DNA of 64,000 bases. Source: Sthenelais limicola (Eukaryota > Annelida > Polychaeta > Phyllodocida > Sigalionidae). This document shows positions 53,849 through 64,000 of the stretch, piece after piece. The DNA lies in NCBI GenBank assembly GCA_942159475.1, contig OW804094.1, forward strand, positions 126,466,755 through 126,530,754. Reading direction: 5' to 3'. Within the stretch, counting starts at the first letter, position 1; each line of letters begins with the position of its first letter. Below the pieces are notes generated by a model. That model saw only the letters and a program-made list of their open reading frames with translations, had not been told where the DNA came from and ran no database searches. The translations under genes were made by a program, and so were the position numbers.

Positions 53849-54199
53849 AATAAAAGTTAACTAAGCCTAGTCTAGGTCATCGAGAAAGTGGCGATGGTAA
53901 ACAATAATAACGTAGCCTACTGCACACGCCCTGGCCTGGGCCTGGCTTGATATATTGACTTTGTAAAACATTTACACTAAGTTCAAATAGAACTTCCATA
54001 ATTTTAAGCCAAAATTAGACAGTTCAGGTCACTCATAATGGCTTTGTCTTTGAAGACTGAAGCATCTTCATGCGATCATGGTCATGGACATGATCTTGGC
54101 CTTGGTCGGAGGCGAGCTTGGAGGCCTACACCCGCCGCCTGAAATGACCTATGGTCGGGAAAGAAAAGTGAAAATAACAACATTTTAGAAACTCACAGA

Positions 54200-55450
54200 C
54201 TGATCAAGAGAAGCAGACGTCAGTGACAACACCAAGCGTGTTTTGTGGCAAGATATTATAATCGTAACATCCACATTAAAAGTGTGTATTCGTCTCCGGC
54301 GCCCTTGGATGAGCCGCAAGCTCTGCTCACTTGAACAGAGAGGGGGAGCACCGTGTCACCTCTACACTTCTCGCAAAGTCTCGCGTCCGGCATGGTAATA
54401 AATTGTTATAAATATAACAGACTAAAGGAAAATACAGTAGTAAATTGGTAACAACACCAGCTTCCCTCATAGTATAGCCAGAATAAAGTCTATTATGTGT
54501 GTTTTAATGTATATCACTGGGTATTTATCGCTTAACATGGGTCAAAACCACCGAAAACACCTAAGCACGTTGTCGAGAGATCGCGAGAACTTGCGGGAAA
54601 TTATGGGATAGGAAGACCCGCCATACTTACCCAACTCTGGACGAACGAAGTTGTTTATTTATGCATTTCATTTGCAACCATGACTTTTCCGCCTTGACAT
54701 TGTCACTCTCTTCGTGGTCGAACTGATAGATATATTTGTTAAGCTTTCAAAAGTGGACTTTAACGTGATAGACCGTGGAAATATGGTATAATTTACTGAC
54801 CCATTTGACGGGCTGTCGTCGTCCTTGAGACCGCATACTATCAAGGCGCCATCATCTGACATCATTTTTACGAAATAGCAACATAAACAGAGGTAGAGTA
54901 TAGTCCTATTTAACTGTTATTATACCCCGCTTATTGCTAGATAACTTATTGATCATTCAGTTATCAATTGATACCGTTTATTTAAAGATTCCCTGCTTGA
55001 TTACTCGAAAAACTGTTCATGCATTAGACCTTATGTGCTGAAGAAAATGGACAAATCAATCACCCATGCCCCTACATATCCATGGATTGCACAGTTTAGT
55101 TGTTTGTTAAATACTAATGGGGAAAATAGTGCATGCCCCTTCTATAGGTGAGGGAAATGGAAGGCTAGCTTGTGAGGGAAAGCAATCTTTTGTGAGTGAA
55201 CCGCTACCTTAGAGCGCTGCAATTGCTTATTTCCGCGGTAAACCAACAAGTGGGTAATGCGTACAACACTGGCAACAGACTCCAAAATTGGAAAGTTCTC
55301 GCTAATTTAGTCCATAGTACTTTGCACATGGGCATACTCATAATAGAGGCCGGCTCTATAGTATATAGTCGCAGGCGTGTATTGCATTTAACATTTCTTG
55401 GGTTTATGCTTCGATGCTATGCATAACCACAACTACACTTCACCCTGAAG
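54200..55450. promoter_or_regulatory. Putative bidirectional promoter region of TMEM69 (-) and GPBP1 (+)
   Basis: Part of the interval, near 54290-54400, is locally richer in GC and CpG than the neighbourhood. A minus-strand donor at 54625-54630 would end a TMEM69 leader exon, and a plus-strand donor gtaagc at 55451 would end a GPBP1 leader exon. The start sites themselves are not visible. The divergent arrangement is inferred from the two genes. Confidence 0.35.
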
Positions 55451-55775
55451 GTAAGCTTGTTTAGTTGGGCAACTTGGGGGGTTAATATTGGCGACACAGC
55501 CACAGGTGCTATTTAAGCTTTATCGATCGGTAGGCCCCTATATCATAATATGGTAGAACTTTACAAATACATGTATTCGGCCTATTTGTATTCCAACAGA
55601 TACCTGTATATTATAGAGCTACCTTCTGTGGAAGCTACCTTTCTGTTTGGACCTCATAATTATTATTAATATAAAAATGTTGTCCAGGAGCACTTATATA
55701 AGTAATGCATTATACATTATAACACTTATAATTATGATACGGTACCTAAGGCTATAAACCAACCTAGCCTAGATG

Positions 55776-55812
55776 TTCCTGAGGAAAGACCCTACTGTCC
55801 AAAACGTCGAAT
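55776..55812 (+). ncRNA. Degenerate hammerhead-like motif
   Basis: cctgaggaaagacc..ccaaaacgtcg resembles the CUGAUGA..GAAAC core found near the ends of Penelope-like elements. The core is mutated, so no activity is expected. A better copy is at 62184-62232. Confidence 0.25.
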
Positions 55813-56321
55813 GGGTTCTAGGGCAATTCAATTTTGCTCCTCTATTAAAATCAAATTCATCAACACAAAGGGAATTTAAATTCAGTTGGCAGCTTGCCAC
55901 TCAACCATTATGAAATAAGTTTCGGTAGCTGTAGTAGCAGCCAACTATTGAATGGTAAGACATAGTATAGTTTTGTTGTTTTTTGTGTGTTAAATTTCAT
56001 ATATGTAAACACATTTGGAACTTGTTTATTTGTCTAGACTATATTATAGTAGAGTCTACATATGTTGGCACTTTAAACACTTGACCAAGGCACGACCAGT
56101 GTGTCAGGTTCTTGGCCAGGAATCAAGTCAAAGATAAGTCGGGGATTAAACTGTCGCCTCATGAGTCATCGTGGACGAGTAGAATTCCAATATGATTGGA
56201 AAGCTTTCTCGATTTTACCAATAAGAGCAATGAAAACGCATTTAATAAGTTGGGAGTCAATATTGATCTATGTGAAAGACGTCTTCCAGAGGCCAGTGCT
56301 AACTTTGAAAGCCAAGGCATG

Positions 56322-56359
56322 ATGAGAGTTGTGGGTTCAAACCCCGCTGTGGGCACCAT
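56322..56359 (+). mobile_element. tRNA-derived fragment (B-box and T-arm)
   Basis: gtgggttcaaaccccgc forms a proper T-arm with a B-box and is followed by tgtgggcacca, which looks like an acceptor 3' strand plus CCA. No matching 5' half or A-box was found at the right distance, so this is a SINE or pseudo-tRNA piece. Confidence 0.4.
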
Positions 56360-57218
56360 TTCTCCCGAATACTACCCCCACCCAACAGCACTGTTTAATG
56401 TCTGGACCGTCGAAGAGTGGTCGGTCTGTGACACTATGCACGTCACAGATCCAGTGCTAATATTTGCTAAAGAGAGCACCTGTTGGCGTGTTTACTCTCA
56501 ACAATAGATGATAATTATACTATAATACTTCCCCGGGAGTAAGTGGAAGACCAAATAAACAGCCTGGTAAAGTACCATATGTCCAACCAGTCAACTTATA
56601 TCAGTACTACTATATGAGATATGGTTAAAATGTATCGATATGTTAATCTATATATAAATTATTACCCATTTGAATTTATTCAAATATCGATTTCCAGATA
56701 GTTATCACTTCGATATTTGTCCCAGATGAACTAACACAAAAACATGAGAAACAGATAAATTGATATGCACGTTGAGTTTTTTTTGTTTTTTAAAAATCAT
56801 ACCCGGGCCCTATGGATGGGCTCTTTTTAAATGTTACATTTGACTATAAAGATCGGTCAGTGATTAGTATTTTTTTCATATTTATCTTTTTTTTAAACTT
56901 AAACAACCAAGGTAGTTTCAAAAGAATCTTTGCCCAGGGGTGACTATTAGGATGCTCTTGTGAACAATGATTCCATCATTTATCAATGCAGATAATGATA
57001 CAAAAATAGCCTTCAAGTATCAAGAGTTTTATCAATTTAGAATTTTGTTATTGTGAGTTATCTTACATGTAACCTTTAATTCTGGCTTATACTAGCCTAC
57101 CGTATCGTATATATATAATAAACATTGTTGCTGGATCCTGAAATCTGACTTATAAATGTTACCTACTTGGGTAGAGAATATATGTGTATTTGATTGATTG
57201 ATTGAACTTTGTCTATAG

Positions 57219-57778
57219 GTACCGTATAAGTGGTACAATATCAGGGGATCTCTATTCAGCCTTGTAGCAGGTTTTCTCGCTCTTGTGTCTATATGCAGTG
57301 AGTTAGTTTTACCAAATCAATGAGCAATGCGATAGCATACCGTCGACTATCTTATGTCTTGTTTCATTAACTTACTGAACTTACATATTGATGATTCAGT
57401 CCTAAACTAAGATTATACGGCGTACCGATCTGGTGCTACAGGACTCAGATAAATTGCACTGTGTTCTCTTATCGTCAGACTGAACATACTTTCATATAAT
57501 GATATTCAATATCCCCGTCATTAACGATAGAAGTAACTGCAAAGATCAAAATATCATACCTATCATTGAAGCATAATAACAGTTTAGCCCCCAGCGATCA
57601 CCAATATGCTTGCCATTCATGTTCGTCATCTAAGCTATTAACGTCCGTATTGTCTACAGCCAGTTCTTTAATAATAATATATGTTCTATTGTCATTTGCA
57701 GGAAACATACGGACATACACATCTTTAACTCGGTCGTTGTGGACTCACTCACCAAAATGTCCTGATAAATCGGATTAA
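57219..57778 (+). CDS. Possible last two exons of an unidentified small membrane protein
   Basis: 57219-57297 has an acceptor (gtctatag), a reading frame VPYKWYNIRGSLFSLVAGFL with a membrane-helix character, and a gtgagt donor in phase 1. 57702-57778 has acceptor catttgcag and, in phase, RNIRTYTSLTRSLW to a TAA. Upstream exons were not found. It lies in the presumed 5' intron of GPBP1. Family unknown. Confidence 0.25.
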
Positions 57779-58967
57779 GAGGGGAACCATCTGAGATCAT
57801 TTGAAGGATCACGGCGAGGGATTCTCTTGTGGAGAATGAGAGTTTCCTCCATGCCCTCACCTGGAGTATACTCAATTCTGTATTTGTGATTAATATGTGG
57901 CGTTAGGATGTGTTAGCGATTCACCATGACAAGGTAGCGATACTCCTTCGTCGCTTTATACAAACGTTGTAGAACCTATTGACTCAACGCCCCATATATT
58001 TTGGGCGGACAAACGTTGCACTGCGAACACTGGGAAAGAGGTCTTCTTTCACTATCAGGTACGGTGTGCTATCTCTTCTCTTTTACTAGCAGCTGATGCA
58101 ACAACATCGGGACATTATCGTAAAAAAATAACCCTATAAACTGACCCGAGCTGTCAGTTTGTGTGGCTCTCGTGATTCAAAAGGTTGATCTTGATTTAGT
58201 GGTGATTAGTTTGATATGTTTGCCCCTGTTTTTTTTATCAACCTTATACCCATTATCCGCATTAACCCCCTAATTATGCAATGATTCGCCTGTGACTTGG
58301 AACATCGCCCAAATAATCACTTACTCTATTTGAAGTCAAAATATATCATTAAAAATGGAAACGAGGAAGTTGTATCGACTGGAGTATAATGTCACGGTTT
58401 AGGAAGTCTTTAGACCGAATCGATTAATTCGAAGCATCTCGAAGTGTAGGAATAGCATAACCCCATTCCTTAGTTACAAAGATAGTTCTAATATAAAAAT
58501 GTATAGATAAATTTGATGTATGATATCAAACTAGGACTATGTGAGCACATGCGAATGTTGAATATATGCAGGAAAATAATGCTTAAAAAGAATATTTTAA
58601 AATCCTTCATACCATTTAAAAGAGTACCTTCATTTGTATCTTTTATGGTCAACAATGACTTCTTAATGCTAATATATTTTGTACCTTATACAGGGTGCCC
58701 ACAGCACAGGGAAAACAGGGAAAACAGGGAAAATGGCAAAAACAAATTCCCTGCATGGAAAACACAGGGAATTCTTGAAATTTCCAAAACACAGGGAAAA
58801 CACAGGGAAAAATTTTATGTCAGCTCAGGCAAAATGAGGGCAAAGGGAATAAGTAATATCTGATAATAATGTAGCAATTAAGTTGTTGCCAGTTTTTCAT
58901 ATCAAAGCATAACAGCTACTTTATTTACTTTAATACACACACACATCATATATCATCTTGTATATGG

Positions 58968-59214
58968 GTCAGATTTTCAGAAACTGTTACTGTACAATTT
59001 GCCGTCACCAATCTTCTAAAATAACCCACATTTAAGACAAAAATGAGCCTCAAAATGCAGTTTAACACAACAGAACTGATACTTTAAATCAACACGATAC
59101 TAAATATACTCAGATATACCTGGTATTCTTCATTTTTTAGCTTAATTTGGGAGAATTTCCTCTATGTGTAGAGCTGCCAATTGTACATTTTCTGAAAATC
59201 TGACATATTTACCT
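58968..59214. mobile_element. Nested MITE-like element related to 30196-30476
   Basis: Inverted termini GTCAGATTTTCAGAAA and TTTCTGAAAATCTGAC enclose 247 bp. Internal blocks (ataacccacatttaagac, tactcagatata, tgtgtagagctgcc) are shared with the element at 30196-30476. Confidence 0.7.
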
Positions 59215-60279
59215 GGCAGAATTCTGGTTGCCATGTGAATTGCCACAATTTGTTCATTAATAAAGGACAAAATAAGAAGTAGAACTATATTCCCAGAACA
59301 TTTTCATAACACCATTGAAATGCTATTATTCTTGAAATTACACACATCCATGGAACCTTTAAAAACCTTAATTTTGGATGGTAACCTGTTAAAACCTTTA
59401 TTTAGGTGTAGTTGTCCTCTGAATGACTTTATTTTTTTGTATAACGTTTTGTTTTTAAAGGTTTCCCCTGCCGAAGATGGTATGAATGCCGCCATAAATA
59501 GTGTTTCTATTACAAAAAATATGCACCCATCATTTTAAAGGAACACTAAGTCTAGCTGTGATGCCACATGCATACATATTTAAATTCAGAAAGGACACCA
59601 CAATTTTCCACCCCCAAATATGTAGTTTTATCAAGCTGGTTTTTAAATGTAATGAGGAAGATACATTAGACAAAATGTTAAAGTTGCCATGATGTAAGGA
59701 AAACACAATTTCATACAGAATACATCAAAAGAAAGTAGTTTTGTCTAACATTGGTGGAGGATTAAGGGAGATGTGAGTGAGACCATAGGCCTTCTATTTC
59801 ACTTTTTTTCTGATGCCATGACAAAATAACATACATCATAATGTCTTCTAATTTACACAACATTAGTAACACACCATAGAGTCTTTCACAAAACTTTTTC
59901 CCATGTGGAGTAGAGAGAGATTTTGTGGAGGCAGGGTGTCTATTTCTTTTAAGCCTATACTTCAAAAAAAAAATTCAGGGAAACCATTTTTTCCTTTGTC
60001 AAAACCTGGTTTATTGCCACAATTATGTAACTTAGATTGCTGTTAGTGGACTACTCTCAGAAGAGCAGGAGGTGAAAATATTTAGTCATGGTCATTTTAA
60101 TGGATGTTTCTGAGTAATGTCCTTTAGCCCATATATGACACACCTAATACCTACTTCTTCAAAGTTGTAGGGAAATATATTGCTAAAAATGGGACGTGTA
60201 TTGGCAAAATTTTCTTGGGGGAGAACCCCCAAACCCCCCTAACAAGAGGAGTGACCCTTCTCATGTTTTCCCCTATGCT

Positions 60280-60307
60280 GGCTGTGCCACCATAGCCTGG
60301 CACAGCC
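60280..60307. repeat. Inverted repeat, 10-bp arms
   Basis: GGCTGTGCCA and TGGCACAGCC are separated by 8 bp. It lies inside the hAT-like element. Confidence 0.85.
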
Positions 60308-60668
60308 AAACTTTACCATATAATAAAATTTTCCTGATAAATATTAGTTACCTACTTTAAACACTGGGTTTGGCAAAAGAGTTGAAGCATTTCTTTTCAA
60401 GTTTTATTAAATTTTAGTCTTCCTAGACTGAGAACCCTGTTGTTGTAACTTGAATAATAACATCTTTTCAACAGTGTTATGAAAATGTTGTATGTGCTGG
60501 GAATGTAGGCCTACTCTTCATTTTGTTTGTTGTGTAAAAATTGTGGAATTTCATCGGGCCACCCGAGCTTCTGGCGACCTTTTTGTTCCTTATTCATTAC
60601 AGAGAAGATTAGATGTGGCACAGGGAAAACACAGGGAATTTGAAAACAAAATTTGTGTGGTCACCCTG

Positions 60669-61948
60669 CGTTATAATTATTACCCATTAAATTGAGCTAT
60701 CTCCTGATCCATTAAGTACATGTCCTCAAAAATACAATTTCATGATCTTGTCCTCTGCCAACGATTTGAATTCTATCCATAGAAAAGTAATTTCCGTTTC
60801 CAATTAAAGCTCCGCTCTGGTTAAGATTGAATAAAGATTGCTGCATTAGTATTGCCTTTATTTCTCTAGAACGTTTTAAACATAGTATAATATAATTTTC
60901 GGATAAAATGTTTGATGGACCTCATTCCTTATTTTGCTGCTGATCTTGGGAAGATGATCGTTTGTTGGATCATGTTTACGCCTTTTCCCATTTGTTTTAT
61001 TCTAACGAGGGAAATGAGAAATCTTGGGCTAGGATCCAACAGCGCTCTCAGCCCTGACTGCCGGTACTCCAAACCTCTTGTAGTCTATGGATTTTGGCAG
61101 CCTATTCTAAAGCTATGAGTTTAAGTTGAAATCGTTGTAACTTGCGAAAGAGCCATGGTATGTTGTGAAACCATCTATCTAATGGAAATTATCTAATTTT
61201 GTTTGTTCATAATGGACTTACCGGGTTTGTTTGTTTTGGTCCGAATTTGCTGGCTCTTAGCTCCTCTATTTTATGCTCTTAGCTCCTTTGTTTTTAAGTA
61301 ATTTTATTGGCATTTATAAGCATAGAAAATACATGTAATTAAATAATAAAATGGCTTTGTCCCGTGGAACCGAGTGTCTAATTTATTTACATTATTATGT
61401 AACCATTAAGGATTGTGTGGGAATTATGGAATACTATATTGTGTCCTGAGGAGAGACTTGGGAACGAAGTGCCTCCAATAATACTCAGACCAATATGTAC
61501 TCATAATGTTGATATCGTCCTTATGCTAGATTTTCCTATATGAAAAAAATGTTACAAAATGTTCTCCACTATTAGGGCTAGAAGCCCCTATATGGTGCAG
61601 TTAGTTAGCTATATTATATCTTCTCTTTTCCATCTAAAATAGAAAAAAAAGGAATAGCATAGTTATCACTACAATATTTATAAACTGTTGTATTTACCTG
61701 TAAACAACAACTTATCTAGCTGTAAAGTGCATATAATAATTATGTGTTAATTGCGAAATCACAAGCGTTCGCCGGAAGATCTGGAATATTCCAGAAGTCT
61801 ATCTAACCATATTGTCATCAAACAGCTCCTATGCCATATACTTCAGTCAAAATAAATGATTCTCTCTATTTGGTCTACTACATTTTAATTATTCAGGTAG
61901 AGAACGTGTTTTGAACGTATTGTTGATATATATTTCCACCTCTTGCAG
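60669..61948. other. Presumed 5' UTR intron of GPBP1, nothing else recognised
   Basis: AT-rich with no exon-like ORF. It ends at a strong acceptor ttccacctcttgcag before 61949. Confidence 0.45.
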
Positions 61949-62053
61949 TGTCCAGTGGCTCACAATGTGTATTGAGCACTGATGGCGAGCAGCAAAGCTC
62001 CTAAGCATGACTTCGCTCCAGCTTGGCTTAAGATTCCTGATCAGGAATCCGGG
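61949..62053 (+). CDS. GPBP1: Vasculin (GPBP1 family), first coding exon
   Basis: Acceptor at 61947-61948, 33 nt of 5' UTR, ATG at 61982, then 24 codons ending in phase 0 at gtatgt. KHDFAPAWLKIP matches the invariant vasculin N-terminus (HDFAPAWL). Vasculin proteins bind GC-rich promoters and act as nuclear transcription activators. Vertebrates have GPBP1 and GPBP1L1; this gene is probably the pre-duplication single copy. The rest lies beyond the window. Confidence 0.82.
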
Positions 62054-62183
62054 GTATGTGTCTCTCTATACCTTATTACCTATGCCTCTTTCGGCTGCAC
62101 CAAAAGGATTCTCCAACAAGTTTATTTTTTTTGTTAAATTCCAGCAAGTTATTTTATATATAAAATATAGTGTACTTGCTTGT

Positions 62184-62232
62184 CCCTGATGAAGGACTCC
62201 GTATGAGTTCCAAAACGTTGGACTAACAGTCA
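62184..62232 (+). ncRNA. Hammerhead-ribozyme-like motif (Penelope/retrozyme relic)
   Basis: CTGATGA (62186-62192) is followed by a stem-loop ggactc..gagttcc, then aaaac in place of GAAAC, then a GTT..AAC mini-stem and AGTC. Order and spacing fit a type I hammerhead as found in Penelope-like elements. The changed GAAAC and a bulged stem II argue that it is inactive. It lies in intron 1 of GPBP1. Confidence 0.4.
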
Positions 62233-62914
62233 AGTTAAATAAAGAAACACAAAATTGCATCCACGTTTCCAAGAGATGAATTAATATATAAATATTTTAT
62301 CACTCGGGTGTATCTACCCAGTTGGCAGAAATCCTCATTCAAATGTTTTATCTGTAAAATAAAAAAGATTTTTTCAAGACCACCACTATGAAGTAATATA
62401 TCGTAAGATTGTTGTAGATAAACCACTGGTTTCAACTATCTCACCTCGAGAAATAGTCAAATTGGTTCATTAGGTCGGAGTAGGATTTCAATATTTTCAA
62501 TTAATCACAACCCATCTCATCCCATTGTGACATTCCAAATCACCAAACACCCTAGTGTGGGATGTATTTAAAATCTGTATCTACTTTTTTAATGCCATTT
62601 AGAATTAGATAAACTAGAACCAATGTGAATCAGTAGTTAAAGTAAACACAGCTGAGCAGTGGACAGAAAACCATGGAATTCAGCAATGAATATATACCCG
62701 TGAGCCCATGTCTAGGTTAAAATTGATTTGCGAAATGACTGTGTATCTTCATTGTACTTGACTACTTGTGAAATGATTTGACTTATTGATTTGCTGTATA
62801 AACATTCTAAATAATTTTTTTAAAAACCTTCTGGTAATAAATATCTCATATCTCATAAGTATGTTGTCAAAACGATGACTAACCAGGTTTATCTTTTTTT
62901 CACGTTCGCGTTAG

Positions 62915-63083
62915 AAGCCACATGGGCCGAAGTCGGCTGAGCACAACGAAAGTAAGATGGGGCGTCCCGGTCGGAGGGACGACTACTACAATGCCTACAA
63001 TAGATATCCTGGACCACCGGACTACCCATACCAACAATTGCAGCGACAACGATCGTTTGACAATTACTACGATGGACAGTTCG
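62915..63083 (+). CDS. GPBP1: Vasculin (GPBP1 family), second coding exon
   Basis: Acceptor cgttag, phase 0 in (matching the first exon), donor gtgagt, phase 1 out. It encodes a Lys/Arg, Tyr and Pro-rich segment with RPGRRDDYYNAYNRYPGPP, comparable in position and low-complexity character to the RY..NRRRHN region of vertebrate vasculin. Confidence 0.7.
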
Positions 63084-64000
63084 GTGAGTTATCTTATCTA
63101 AGCTGCCTACTAGATAACGCTAGTGTCTATGAGACCACAAACAATATTTACTTTAAGCTCTGGTGTAAGATACATATTTGCACCATGTTAATCTAAGGTG
63201 GGTCGTATTTATATGTGTATCCCAGTGATTTTTAGGGCGGAAAGCCGATTGGGGTGAAAATGTAAACACTTAAAAAGTGTAATGGTCCTGTAAATTCATA
63301 AATAAGTGTCGTGCAGTATTTTAACTGTCGTAAATCCTTATGTGTGTGTGTGTAGTGTGGTTGAACACCGTGGTCAGACGCGTGTGTTAAAAGTTGTATT
63401 TTCGCTCTATTTTGGCTTCAATCTTTAAGTTGTCAATTTCTGTTGCGAAATCGTTCTCGTTAGATCCCTATAACGTCATCATCAATCGTATCTCTTACAC
63501 AAATAAAGCCTTACTTACATAACCTCAGTGTTCTTGTAAAGAGGTGTAAGTTTGAAATCTATACACATATATGTATGTATAATGTTTATTTCCGGAAGTG
63601 TACAGTTATGCAATAATAGATCAATTTTTTGCCTCTCTTCTATGAAACCATAGCTCTTCCAGAGGGCCCCTATTGAAAATGAAGTTATGCTATATTGTGC
63701 AGCAAGTACAAAAAGTATAGAAAGAAAGATGCAGTGACTAAACTAGCATATAAGGCTAATATGGCAATTACAATAGAATGAAATACAACAGTAAACTGGG
63801 CACGCTACATGCCACGAAGCGAGGTCATATATGCACTCTCCTTCATGTGTATGTTAGGCTTCACTATTTTGTTCAAATTTTTGTCACCAAATTCCATTTA
63901 TCACAAAATTTCCAATTTTTTTTTTTAAAAATCGCAAAATCCTTTCGGTAATCAAAATGTTTGTCTTTAAATCAGTTTTAAATATTCTGTACATGTAGTT
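63084..64000. other. Start of GPBP1 intron 2, window end
   Basis: No exon seen before the window ends, so the gene is incomplete here. Confidence 0.5.

Larger units (their letters stand above)
58691..60668. mobile_element. hAT-like non-autonomous DNA transposon
   Basis: The left end cagggtgcccaca and right end tgtggtcaccctg form terminal inverted repeats. acagggaaaacacaggg motifs recur just inside both ends. Flanks ccttata and cgttata suggest a 7-8 bp target duplication with one change. No transposase ORF was seen. A smaller MITE is nested at 58968-59214, and an inverted repeat lies at 60280-60307. Confidence 0.6.

Noticed and set aside
54668..54865. 66-codon minus-strand ORF as a first coding exon of TMEM69
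   Set aside because: It starts with ATG but ends in its own stop before the candidate donor at 54630, and the TMEM69 start at 52664 is well supported. It may be a leader-exon uORF.
55196..55426. 76-codon plus-strand ORF
   Set aside because: Starts at GTG, no domain recognised. It overlaps the probable GPBP1 leader exon, so noncoding 5' UTR is the simpler reading.

Overview
This is nuclear DNA from an animal, most likely a marine deuterostome invertebrate such as an echinoderm or hemichordate. The evidence is short exons in long AT-rich introns with GT-AG boundaries, a GABA-B receptor gene, a receptor-tyrosine-kinase-type gene, and dense mobile elements (Helitron, LINE relic, MITE-like elements, a gypsy-type LTR element with an env ORF). 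The species cannot be fixed from the sequence alone.

Layout. 1-8.6 kb: no gene recognised, only repeats and a possible tRNA-derived SINE. 8.6-22.3 kb (+): a complete 18-exon GABA-B receptor subunit-2-like gene; all phases match and it encodes 784 aa. Its introns hold a 1-kb Helitron-like element carrying a G-rich array (11.9-12.9 kb) and an 84-bp near-perfect palindrome (17.8 kb). 22.9-27.4 kb: a LINE reverse-transcriptase relic interrupted by a copy of part of the GABA-B gene, a TIR element, and diverged duplications. 28.6-39.0 kb (+): an 11-exon single-pass receptor with a Thr/Ser-rich ectodomain and a tyrosine-kinase-like domain. Its structural residues are kept, but the catalytic ones are replaced (HRD to HRE, catalytic-loop Asn to His, DFG to GIN, helix-C Glu to Gln), so it reads as an intact pseudokinase receptor.

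40.5-51.9 kb (-): an 11.4-kb LTR retrotransposon with identical 268-bp LTRs, a 4-bp target duplication, and full-length gag, pol and env-like ORFs. It has landed inside the last codons of TMEM69 (-), splitting that gene into a body (51.9-52.7 kb) and a 3' stub with the native stop and poly(A) signal (40.4-40.5 kb). 61.9 kb to the window end (+): the first two coding exons of vasculin (GPBP1 family). TMEM69 and GPBP1L1 are also neighbours in vertebrates, so this divergent pair looks like old microsynteny. The interval between them holds a probable promoter region, a hAT-like element with a nested MITE, and hammerhead-ribozyme-like relics.

All exon calls come from reading splice signals, frame continuity and family motifs by eye. 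No alignment, expression or database search was run.
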